NCBI GenBank assembly: GCA_029204225.1 | Contig: CM055098.1 | Coordinates: 11,737,552-11,801,551 of the forward strand | Length of the DNA: 64,000 bases | Reading direction: 5' to 3' | Source: Diphasiastrum complanatum | Taxonomy: Eukaryota > Streptophyta > Lycopodiopsida > Lycopodiales > Lycopodiaceae | Shown: positions 37,231-47,533 of the stretch, piece after piece | Position numbering within the stretch: the stretch's first letter is position 1 | How the letters are laid out: each line of letters begins with the position of its first letter | Program-made: the position numbers and the translations under genes | Notes under the pieces: generated by a model | Database searches by the model: none | What the model saw: only the letters and a program-made list of their open reading frames with translations | What the model was told of the DNA's origin: nothing

Positions 37231-39653
37231 ATGGGTCTTTATTTGAGCGTGGTGGTGCTGGCGGTATCGATTGCAATGGCGGCGGGCTGGCTGACTGTGT
37301 TGAAGAACTCTCCTCTAGTAGATCCATTACCAGCAGTTTTGCCACCTCGACCAAAAGAAGAGGGCGTATTCGCTCATAACGCACTACTGCATGGCGTGGA
37401 AAAGATAGGGGTAGGCCAAGTTCCTGGGCCAGAAGACTTGGCCGTTGACAGCCATGGCAGAATCTACACCGGCTGTTCTGACGGATGGATAAAGAGAGTA
37501 GAAACCGACGGCCGGGTTGTCAATTGGATGTATGTTGGAGGGCGTCCCACTGGTGTAGCTGTGGGTCTGCACGAAGAGATTCTTGTTTGTGATGCAATTC
37601 AGGTACGGGAGGTTCTTGTTTGTCATGCAGATCAGCGATCTCAGGCATTATGATATTTCATATCCAAGGGAGTAAAGCAGGTTACCATAATGTTCTCTCA
37701 CGTGCACTCTGTGGTATAGGGTTTATTGAATGTTACTGAAGGAAAGGTTGAAGTGCTTTCCACAGAGGCAGATGGTTTGAAGTACAAGTAAGTTCTTTTT
37801 TGGTGTCGTTTTGTATGGATCCTACCTGCCGTGAGGTGTTAATAACACTGAGATATGAGTTGTTCATCAATTCTTCAGATTCATCAAAAGTCAGATGAGT
37901 GAAACGTTAAGTTCCTTGCGGCTAGCTTAACTTTAAAATAAACATTTCAATATTTCGTAATGGTGATTCTTCCTGCCTTATACACTTAAATAAGTGCACT
38001 GTTTTCTAGTATTTTGTGAAGAAAAATTTTGACCAATGTCCAAAAGAATCTTAAGATTGTTTCAAACGCAATCTCAGAAAGTGGAAAGAATCAATTTTCT
38101 CACCACAGGCATATCTACAAGCTTGATTTTTATTTCGGCATGTACTTCGGGCTTGGATTCCTTTCTCTATGATCCCACGAGTTGATACTACCAAAAAGCT
38201 TAACAATTCAGAACAGGCAGTGATTTGGTTGAGTTTAAACTCACTTGATTTGTTCACGCTCCTGAGCTTAGGCTGCACCATAGGGATGGGTGCCAAGTAG
38301 GGATCAATCTACGATTGCTCTATACATGATTTAACCTCGACTTTCTCTCGTTTTTTTTATTTCGTGCATCCGCAAAATTGGCTGAAACTTTTAAGGTGGG
38401 CTATTACAAGCTTTGCCTGCAAGAAAAGCTTGCATGCATCAAATCCATTGCACTGCAAGCTCCCTGCACCTTCCAAGGTTAAAGCCTTTCAAACATTGGT
38501 GAGCTGCCTATCAGTCCATGTTAGCACAGAACAATAACAACATAGTCTTAAGTTCTAACGAATACTTGACCAAGGACCTGTCATGAACGATGGCAGGAAA
38601 ATCGTAACAACACATTTCAGAGTTGAAGCATTACACTTTCTAATGCTTCCAGATATGGACTTAAGCGAGGAATGTGTTTTTCTGCAGGTTAACTGATGCT
38701 TTGGATGTGGCAAATGATGGAACCATCTATTTCACAGATGCGAGTCACAAGTATGATATCAACAACTATCAGCTGGACTTTCTTGAGAGTCGCCCATATG
38801 GGCGACTGTTAAAATATGATCCTTCAACAGGAAAAACCACTGTTCTCGTAAAAGACTTGTTCTTTGGAAATGGTGTGGCTTTATCACAAAAACAAGATTT
38901 TCTTGTTTTTTGTGAAACTTGCAAGTAAGCTTTTCTGGACTTTCACAAAGAGCATTATACTGCATTGGGCTTTCTTTTATAGACTAGTTCTGATGGAGTG
39001 TACGCTTTGAAGTAAGCATTCTCAGAGATTTTGCATGATCTCCCTTTCAATCTATTTACCACAAAACTTTGGCTGGTGTGCATCTGTGATAACATTAAGA
39101 TTAAGTTGTGGGCAAGTTGTTTGTTCAGGGCAAGGTGCCAGAGGTATTGGCTGGTAGGCGAGAAGAAAGGATCTGTAGAGAATTTCATAGATTCCTTACC
39201 AGGATACCCAGATAACATTCGAAATAACAAGAAAGGAAAATTATATGTTGCACTTTCATCGGTAAGGTTGCTTTTGTAATCATTTTTCGAGAGGGGAATG
39301 AATCTAGCTTCTAGAAATGATATATTTATCTTTCTGTTAATGATCTTCATATTAATATAATCCCCTTCTAATTTGTATTGCAGAGTCGTTCATGGTTTGG
39401 AGAAGAGGTGATATTAAGGTTTTCTGTTTTAAAGCGATTTCTGGCACACCCAAGGATAATATCGATATTTTTCAATAATCTACCAAAGACTTCTCGTATT
39501 CTTGTTGTGAGTGAGGAAGGAACACCTTTAGCTCTATACGAGGATCCTAATGGCAAAGAGGTTTTGGACGTCACTTCTGGGCTGGAGGTTGGAGAGTACC
39601 TTTATTTGGGTAGCCTAGCCACCAATTACATCTCACGCCTCAAGTTGCAGTGA
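37231..39653 (+). CDS. Strictosidine-synthase-like (SSL/APMAP-like) protein 1; exons 37231-37602, 37720-37787, 38688-38924, 39129-39261, 39384-39653
   Basis: The family forms a six-bladed beta-propeller of the secretory system; most plant members are not true strictosidine synthases, so the substrate is unknown. All introns are GT-AG. The protein is 359 residues, close to the usual length. Residues 1-25 form a hydrophobic signal anchor (MGLYLSVVVLAVSIAMAAGW). Family motifs are GPEDLAVDSHGRIYTG (exon 1), NVTEG with an N-glycosylation sequon at N128 (exon 2), DGTIYFTDAS and GRLLKYDPSTGKTTVL (exon 3), RYWLVGEKKGSVE and LPGYPDNIR (exon 4), and YLYLGSL before ISRLKLQ at the end (exon 5). No stop or frame error is seen. 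It is paralogous to the gene at 54510. An enzyme or membrane-receptor-like role remains open. Confidence 0.92.
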
Positions 39654-40382
39654 ATTTTCTATGCTACATTCCTTGTACTGCTTGCCTTTCTTCAGATCCA
39701 CAACTCCTGGGTGGGACTTGGACTCACTACAATTTTCATGAATGCTTCTTGGAGGTGGTGAAAAGACTCCTATTTTTGTGTTACAATTGTAAGTAGTGAA
39801 GTCGAATCAAGCATTGGATGTACTTATATAATTATGTTTTAGGCATCGTTATTCCTTGTATGAGTCTGTAAAGCATGTTTTAGCGCAAACTTTGCAACTA
39901 TTGACTTAGGTTTCTGAATTGAAAAATAAGTATTTAACTTGACAGATAAGGTTGACTTCTGCTTTTTTGATCAATAAATGATGGCAAAATCTATTTGTGG
40001 AAAAGAACGATTCATAGAGTAAATAATCTATTTTTTATAGGATTTTGATTTTTGGGTAGAATAGTGACTAGGTGGTCTTTTGATAGCTTGGCACATTTCA
40101 AGCTGGTAGATATGTACTTCAATTATTCTACAAAAGACAAGGACTTTTGGATCAATTTCTTCAATTCCCTATTTATATATAAGCAAAGTTTTCAAATTGT
40201 TGACGTGCTCACAAAAAATTCATTCATCACATGATACAAATTGCACAATTCCACAAAAAAGACTCAATAATTTCTTCTTTAGACAAAGGATAATTTTCAT
40301 GCTTAACCAAAGTTGTCAACCTAAGAGGATTGAACAAAAGCCAAAATGAGCTCACTCCTCACACATCTGGAGCTTGTTCGTA
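39654..40382. other. 3' flank of SSL gene 1
   Basis: Contains the 3' UTR; no further gene. AT-rich. Confidence 0.5.
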
Positions 40383-40574
40383 GTGTTTTGGATCTAGCAA
40401 ATACACAAGCTTCTAATTGGAATCTCATATTCTGAGCTTAGACAAATTAGAGAATAGGCATCTATGAGCTTGATTGTTGTGTTTTGGATCTAGCAAATAC
40501 ACAAGCTTCTAATTGGAATCTCATATTCTGAGCTTAGACAAATTAGAGAATAGGCATCTATGAGCTTGATTGTT
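40383..40574 (+). repeat. Perfect tandem duplication of a 96-bp unit
   Basis: Bases 40383-40478 are repeated at 40479-40574 without a visible mismatch, starting GTGTTTTGGATCTAGC and ending CTTGATTGTT. No coding content. The lack of divergence indicates a recent event or an assembly duplication. Confidence 0.93.
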
Positions 40575-42240
40575 GTGTTTTTATATACACATTGTTCTAA
40601 TTGCTAGAAAGAGGAATTGAGGTGGAAAAGTGAGTTAATTTCAATAAAACAACTCATAAGCCGTTTTTTCCTCTTCTGATATCGACAATGAACTATGTAC
40701 ATCGATTTACAACTACGTTTAATCAACTCACAACAAATACCAAGTTGAATTGACAAATAGTTCAAAGGTGTTCACTACCTTGTGCAAACCACCCCAAGTT
40801 GAGCCAAAGCGACTAACAACTATGAACAACTTTTGGAGATTAAGCTTTCAATGTTACTTTTTCACTTGAAAAAAGGGTTTTGAGCTTGACTTTCCAATGC
40901 CATAAGTAATGTTCTAATGGTGGGAGATGAGTCAAGCTAAATAACCTATCAAGTCCTAGAAAAATCTACACAAAGTCATTAAAGGAAGTTAGAGCCCAAA
41001 AAGGGCCTTTGAAAAAGAGATCTTATTTCTTTTTTTCTCATTTGAACTAGACTTCTATGAAACATAGCTTTTTGATAAATCAAAAAGATAATAAGCCATA
41101 ATTATGAAAGCTTTTTTAGGCTACTTGGGAAAATGCTATTGGTTGTCGAGACCTACCCTTTTAGTTCACCACTAATCAAAAAGACCCAAGTAGGTTGAAA
41201 AAGTGGATGACATAGGTTTATGTAGGGTTGAAATGCATAACTCGATACAAAATTTTATTTCCATCACTTGTCAGAATATGATTCTTTTCATTAACTAGAG
41301 TTAAACAATGATGCTAAGAATCCAGTCTTTCAATATGTTGCTTCTACACATTTTAGACACAACCTTTTAATATATAGATTTCTACATGATGCTTGGCAAT
41401 ATCAAGAAGACCAAGATTCTCAATCAACTTTATGTTTCTTATCAATGAAAAAGATGAGCATCGATCAAATACTTGGGTGTTGATGCATCTATCATCAAAA
41501 GGGACATTTCATAAAAGCAAAAAGAAAAAGTCTTAGATATAATTTTATTGGAAAGCCAATTTCAGAGCTTCATTAGGAGAACATGAGATATTAGTTTAAC
41601 ATGTATGTGTGCATATAAAATTGTAGGATAAACTCCCAAGATCTTAAATATATAATTGTGAGCAGTGAGAAAAATTGTATTTTTTCCAATCTGAATCATT
41701 GTTTCATAAAATGCAGTCACATTTTTGGTTATTAACAAGTTTATAACCATCCAATAGTGTGTTAGATGTAATACACTATAATATTGATAAATAACAATAT
41801 ATATGAAGAGCTACAAAAACCTTACAATTGATTGTAAAATATTGTTTTTCAAAGAATCCATTACACTTTAGATTTGCAAGGGGATTTGCAAGGGGGTTTT
41901 AGAAAGATTGAGCCCATTCCATTACTTTATTTTAGAAGTGATCAATGAGGTACTCTTGATATTGCAATGTCAGATTCATAATGGATGTATTAAGAAAAAG
42001 TTGCAAGATTATAAGTTTCAATGAACAAACCACACATGAAAAAGGTGTCCTTGTGATTAAGAATATGAGAGAGGTATTGAAAGTTGATGTGGATCTTTTA
42101 TCAAGCAATATATATCAATGAAAGATACCTACTTAAAGCGATACTGACTCTCTCATAGTAAACCGAATCCATAACAAGAGCATCAAAAGAGAGAATATAT
42201 TGTGGAAAATCAAATGCACCAACAAGCCATACTTTTTTGT
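40575..42240. other. Intergenic, no gene supported
   Basis: AT-rich, with only short chance frames on both strands. It may contain old retroelement internal sequence belonging to the LTR to its right, but no domain is visible. Confidence 0.5.
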
Positions 42241-42249
42241 AAGTAGATA

Positions 42250-43421
42250 TGGATCACCCCTTGACACCGTTGGAAGCTATCTCTCTCTTTCCTCAAGCAT
42301 GACTACGCCTATCAGTTTCAAACAGAACACTAGTGATAGAAATCACGTTCGATCTGATTACGTAGCCAAAAATTAAGCATCAAAACATCAGAAAAATAAT
42401 TTGTTGCGAACAGCTAGACAAATTATTAGTCGCGAATCACTCACGAAGAGCTAGACTAACAATCAGTCGCGAAAAACAAGACTAAATACTAGTCACGAAT
42501 AGCTAGACTAATAATAATTCGCGAAGAGCAGCCAACCTGATTAAGTAATTAAAAAGCCAGACAAAACGTAGAAAAGCATTGCAATATTGACACAAATTTG
42601 AACGCAGAACAAATAGAGCTGTAATAAGATTAAGTATAACGAAATATACAGGTCAATAATGCAGTTGAGCACAGAACAATAGTGGACGTAATCGCGTGCT
42701 TCACAAAGCTAATCACACAATCTGTAAAGGTGATGAACCTATTACTGAGAATATATCTGGAAGAAAATAATCAATGAGCGAAAGCATCTACGATGTCTAT
42801 CTCTGATTATCAGTGATGTTTCGTTCTCTCTTCTGTTCTATTCTGATGCCGTTGTTTGAATACGTAGATGGTATTCAATATATACATAATTTTTACAGGT
42901 GTGCAGATGAAGAAGGTACAAAAGTGGTTGTGCTGTCTGTGGGAGATCGTGGGTGACTGCTGTCGTTGTGCTGTTTGTGGGAGATCATGGGTGGCTGTTG
43001 TCATTGTCAAATCTGATTGCACAGTGCATGGGATGAGCGTGAGGAGGCCATGACGTTGGCCTTCGCTAAAATTAACGTTGACGAATATGCGAAAAATGCG
43101 ACACTCTGACAAATGCCTTAAAACTTGATTTACAAGGTACCTTCGCTTTTCTATAAGGGCACCTTTGGCATTTGTAGGACACCTTTGGCATTTGTAGGGA
43201 AATGTCATCTCTCTGCCTATCATAAATCACGTGTAAAATAACAGTATTACCTTTTTCGCCTTTTTTGCCTATGAAAATTTACTTGTATTTATGCAGACTG
43301 TAGCGACAATCAGTTCAAATATTCAGACTAAACGATAACATGAGGAAAAAAAATGCAGCAGCATGAATGGAGATAGGTTAACATAAAATTTAGGAGAGTA
43401 GAGGAGATAAATCCAACACCC
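42250..43421 (-). repeat. Probable LTR/leader of a minus-strand copia element
   Basis: On the minus strand, a purine tract AAGGTGGGG precedes TGTTGGATTTATC (start about 43421), directly after a copia RNase H. The far end is uncertain. The region contains a tandem CAAATGCCAAAGGTG duplication near 43155-43195. Frames inside are not coding. Confidence 0.45.
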
Positions 43422-43830
43422 CACCTTAATCTGGATCCGTGAATGCCTTGGTCTTCAGACTAAGCAATGCACAAAACTTGTTGTGTGCATTAACACTTAA
43501 TGCCTTTGTGAATATATCTGCAACCATGTCCTGCGTTCTACAGTACATTAAGCTTATCTCCTTGTTGAGAACCTTGCCCCTAATATAGTGATATCGGATT
43601 TCAATGTGCTTTCTCTAGAGTGAATCTAGGGTTGGCCGAGAGGGCAATAGCACTCTGATTATCACAAAATATAATTGTTGGGCTGTATTGATTCAAACTA
43701 ATGTCTGATAGTAAATTTTTCAACCAAAACGCTTCTTTAATAGATTGAAAAGTAGCTATGTATTATGCTTCTGTAGATGAAAGTGTGACGTTTTTAACAC
43801 GTGTGAACTTTACCACACACCTTACAGGAT
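43422..43830 (-). pseudogene. Copia RNase H fragment
   Basis: The minus strand reads VTLSSTEA (about 43770-43795), then text matching the copia RNase H core with the CDNQSAIALS motif near 43650, and an ADIFTKAL-like motif near 43515, interrupted by several stops. It is followed by a polypurine tract and LTR start, which is the normal 3' end of a copia element. Confidence 0.7.
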
Positions 43831-43849
43831 CTTTCAAAGGTGTTGTGAT

Positions 43850-44505
43850 TGCACAAGATTGATCAAAGAACAGATCACTTATAAAATCTAAGGCAAGAAT
43901 GGCATTCATCAGACTGAAAAAATCTAACTTCTCACTATGAGGAATGAATGTCAGAAATAATTCTAAGTGCTCAGTATGAAAAAAATAGGCTGCTCTCGGG
44001 TAGAGAGAGAAAATCAACACTAGAAAACTCGGGTAGAGAGAGAATGAGTCCAAAACACCAAAATCTCAATATTCACAATATGGCAAAACATGGCAAGATT
44101 TCCCTACATCAAAGTGGCTCGAGTTCCTATAGTGGAGTTGCATGGAAAGTCCACTTAACTGAGTTAACTCAACTAAGAATCCACATGTGTAACTGCATGC
44201 ATGGATATTGCATATTGCATGTCACCTCTCAAAATTGCCTAGACATGTGTAGAACATAGAAACCACTTTGCATGTTGCATGCACTGATTGCATGTGGCTT
44301 GCATGCACACTGAATGACATTGCATGTAAACTGAACTTTTGCATGACATCAAATTTGAATGTACCTAACTCAAACTTGACCTATTCTAGAGGCTATGTGC
44401 TCAATTCACATACCTTTATGTACAATAAAGTTTACAAATGAAAATAACATGGTCATGGCCCCAAAACTCAAGATAGGAAGATATTATTGTGACTAATCTT
44501 CACAC
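43850..44505 (-). repeat. Probable copia LTR, minus strand
   Basis: On the minus strand AAGGAGGAG precedes TGTGAAGATTAG at about 44505. The segment is rich in TGCATG-type words (44190-44320). The low-coordinate edge is not defined; it may overlap the neighbouring RNase H fragment by nested insertion. Confidence 0.45.
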
Positions 44506-44726
44506 TCCTCCTTAAAATATATGTTCCTATCCAACATAGACTTTGAAATTAGGCCAAGGTTAGACCTCATCTTGATAAAGACATTCTTGATCAATGGCTT
44601 GGTGAGAAGATCTGCAACACAACTTGAAGATCCAACATGCTCCAATAAGATCTCTCTCCCAATGTCTTTTTCTCTTACAAAATGATGAGCTACCTCAATT
44701 TGTTTGCTCCTTGAACAATGTGCCAA
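44493..44726 (-). pseudogene. Copia RNase H C-terminal fragment
   Basis: The minus strand reads HCSRSKQIEVAHHFVREK and ADLLTKPL, the end of copia RNase H. It begins abruptly at about 44720, exactly where a plus-strand copia Gag sequence starts, so the two are joined head to head. Confidence 0.85.
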
Positions 44727-45930
44727 GACTCAGGAGGATGAGGGATCTTCTCGTAAGACCAAGAAGAAAGGCAAGTGCTTCCATTGTGGTAAAAAGGGCC
44801 ATTGGAAGAGTGAATGTCGCAAATTCTTGGCGGAACAAGGCAAGGAAAAACCAAAGAAGCAGGTAACCTTGTCGATGAGGGTGAGATTGTATTTGCATTG
44901 TCATCTAATCAAGATGATCAAGCGTGCTATATTGACTCGGGAGCCACAAGACACATGACAAGTAACAAGAATTGGTTCAGTAGCTTGAAAGTGTTGGATA
45001 ATGGAACATCTGTTTTACAAGCAAATGGTGATGTGTGCAAGATCAAGGGGATAGGCATCGTTTCAATGCAACTACCTGATGGCAAAAGTAGGATGATCAG
45101 GGAGGTACTTTACGTACCAGGTTTGAGGAAAAATCTACTATGTTGGAGTCATTACTGATCAAAAGTTGAATGTAGAATTTGCCCATGATCGTTGCTTTGT
45201 GAAGGATGTGAACCAAAAGTTCAGAGTTATTGCTGATGGAATAAGGGAGCCCAATACAAAATTGTACAGGTTGACTGCTACAATCAAGGGGCAACATGGA
45301 CTCGTATCGTCCATTCCATTGCAAACTAAGTTGTGGCATAAGAGGCTTGGTCACTTGAACTTAGGAAGCCTCAGTTTGATGAGGAAATTAAAGATGGTAA
45401 CATGATTGCCTACCATAGAAGACTACTTGAAATCGATGTGCGAATCATGTGTATATGGGAATCAGCATCGAGAGAAGTTCAATAAAGGTGGTGTTGCAAG
45501 GGCAAAGAACATCCTGGATTTGATCCACAGATTTATGCGGGCCTATGAGGACCATGTCCTTAGGTAAAGCCTTCTATTTCATGACCTTTATTGATGATAT
45601 GTCATGTAAGACGTGGATCTACTTCTTGAAGAAAAAATAGGATGCATTTGACAATTTCAAGAGCTTCAAATCATTGGTCGAAAATCAGACAGGTAGGAAG
45701 ATCAAAGTCCTAAGATCAGATAGTGGAGGTGAGTACAAGTCTAATGACTTCAATGATCTTTGTGATCAATGTCTGCTCTCAATGATGTAGCTGAGCTCAA
45801 GAATCGTACGATTGTGGAAAGTTCTATGCTAGCTGAGATCAAACTATCAAAAGATTTGGGAGGAAGCATTCACGAAGAAGAAGCCAAAGGTGAACCACTT
45901 GCGAATCTTTGGAATTTAGCAATGGAGTTG
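44711..45930 (+). pseudogene. Copia relic: zinc knuckle, protease, pre-integrase, part of integrase
   Basis: The plus strand reads CFHCGKKGHWKSEC (zinc knuckle CX2CX4HX4C, about 44778-44820), YIDSGATRHMTS (protease active site, about 44930-44965), ANGDVCKIKGIGI, KLWHKRLGHLNLGSLSLMRK (pre-integrase) and CESCVYG, then degraded integrase sequence to about 45930. It belongs to the same family as the relic at 30661-33431 but keeps the zinc knuckle and protease that the other lost. Stops and frameshifts are frequent after 45150. The 3' half (RT, RNase H) is absent. Confidence 0.85.
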
Positions 45931-46270
45931 GCGTTAGCCTTCCTCACTGCCTTGGCTTCTAACCATTTGGTCAATTAGTCGGTGGCTACGATGATATAGT
46001 GAGCTTGGGCACGTGTAGCTGGTCGAATAGGGCCGACATAGTCAATGCCCCATTCTAATATGACATCTCAGCCAAAATAGGTCGTAACGACATTCTATCC
46101 TTTTCATGGGTTTGACTGTTGGCACACGTCACACCTCTTAACCTGATATTGAATATCTTTGAACATCGTGGGCCACCATAGGCCATGTTGGAGCACTTTC
46201 CTATTGTTAGCTTCGGCAGTGAAATGCCCTCTGCCTATTCCTTCGTGGGCGATACTTACAACCTGGGGCA
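45931..46270 (-). pseudogene. Gypsy integrase fragment
   Basis: The minus strand reads AHEGIGRGHFTAEANN, then LWWPTMFKDI, RCDVCQ and, after a gap with stops, WGIDYVGPIRPATRAQAH: the zinc module and first catalytic aspartate of a Ty3/gypsy integrase. It abuts copia integrase sequence of the opposite strand. The rest of the element is missing. Confidence 0.75.
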
Positions 46271-46379
46271 CTTTGTGAGGTAGGACGCATCGGCATATAA
46301 TTCACAACTACAAATAACTGTCTTTTGCCATGGAAATTTGCCATGCCATGTGATGCCTTAGTCAATTTCAATGATATAT

Positions 46380-46614
46380 TGCGGGCATGGCAGACCCACG
46401 CGTGGCTCTGCCATGTCAAAAGCTCCGGCGACACTGTAGAGCCGAAAATCTGGGCTCTCGTCATCTCGCATTTTTTCAAAAATAAGTCGGCGTGGCTTAA
46501 CCACGCGTGGCTCTGCCACGACCACATTTCCGACCGACTCCGGCCGCTCACTCCGCAATGGTCAGAGATTTTGAAAAGAAAAAAAGTAGGCATGGCACTG
46601 CCACGCCCATATTG
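46380..46614. repeat. Diverged 105-bp tandem pair with palindrome CCACGCGTGG
   Basis: CCACGCGTGGCTCTGCCA occurs exactly at 46396-46413 and 46500-46517. Flanks are similar but diverged, including an AT-rich TTTTTTCAAAAA/TTTTGAAAAG part. GC-richer than neighbours; frames across it are chance. Confidence 0.6.
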
Positions 46615-46716
46615 ATTTACCACACATGGCAATCGAAACCATGAGCTCCCTGGAATATTGCCATGCGTGGCAATGTTCCAGGGAGCTCATGGTTTTGATT
46701 GCCATACGTGGCAAAT
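46615..46716. repeat. Inverted repeat (hairpin) with ~49-bp arms and 4-bp loop
   Basis: Left arm 46615-46663 and right arm 46668-46716 are reverse complements with only a handful of mismatches (two in the inner 37 bp). The arms contain CATGAGCTCCCTGG and its complement. The loop is TGCG. It could be a small foldback element or a precursor-like hairpin. Confidence 0.9.
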
Positions 46717-47049
46717 TTTTTAAGTATTGCCATTTTTTTAAAAAGTGAATCAATTTTAGCTATGTTAGTCACATGTAAGAATTCGAACTACCTAACTATG
46801 TTAAATTCAAAATTCACATGTAGTAATTATTAAATGAACAATCTGAAATGATAATGCCAAAATTAAGTGATCTCAAGTGACATCAAATTTGAGATACATT
46901 GTGTGATAGGGGGATTGAATTGAAACAATCCAAATGTACTAAACATGATATTGGTCAATTTTGATGAGTTATTTAAAGCTCATAAGCTTGAAATTAATTG
47001 AATTATTAGCAGCCATAGGGAGCATGAAATTGAAGCTATTTGAATGTAC
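46717..47049. other. Intergenic, nothing recognised
   Basis: AT-rich, no coding frame. Confidence 0.5.
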
Positions 47050-47335
47050 TAAACACAAGATTAAACAAGTTCTACCTCCTTAATGCATTCATCAATACAT
47101 GCTAACTCATCATTGAATGCTTTAACCCTCAAAACAAAAGCATGAGTACTCTCTTCCTTTTGCAAACTTTGAAAGATTTGTCTCCTAAGAGTAAGCACTC
47201 TTGATGTAGACTTGGATTCATAAAGCTTCTTCAAAGCTTCCCAAGCCTCCAAAGATGATGTGCACTTACCAACTTCCTTGAGAAGTTCATTGGTAACATA
47301 TATTGAGCTATTGACCTCCTATTCTTGCATTAAAG
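47050..47335 (-). pseudogene. Copia Gag fragment
   Basis: The minus strand reads EAWEALKKLYESKS and LRRQIFQSLQKEES, typical of the copia Gag (UBN2-like) region, and continues at both ends for a few codons. No other domains of the element are attached on this strand. Confidence 0.75.
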
Positions 47336-47384
47336 CAGTCATTCACTATGCATGTGCTCCTATGTCCAATTATAGGTCTGGGCC

Positions 47385-47520
47385 CTTATATGATTATTAA
47401 TTACTTTACAGGCCAAGCCCGAAATGACGAGGCATAACCAATAACCATATACATCTGGAGTGACCAGCTATCCACGTCAGGAATTATTCCGATTCCCTTA
47501 TACAGGACATGGACGTAACA
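47385..47520 (-). repeat. LTR-end fragment of a dispersed family
   Basis: Resembles 27500-27655 (shared CAGGCC, TGACCAATAA-like and a final GTAACA). It lies directly before a plus-strand copia-like protease ORF. Confidence 0.45.
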
Positions 47521-47533
47521 TGGTGATTCTCTT

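Noticed and set aside
42810-43223. 137-codon minus-strand frame
   Set aside because: Lies inside an LTR-like segment, with no domain and internal short repeats.
46207-46632. 141-codon minus-strand frame and its plus-strand counterpart
   Set aside because: Runs from a gypsy integrase fragment into a non-coding repeat; not a gene.
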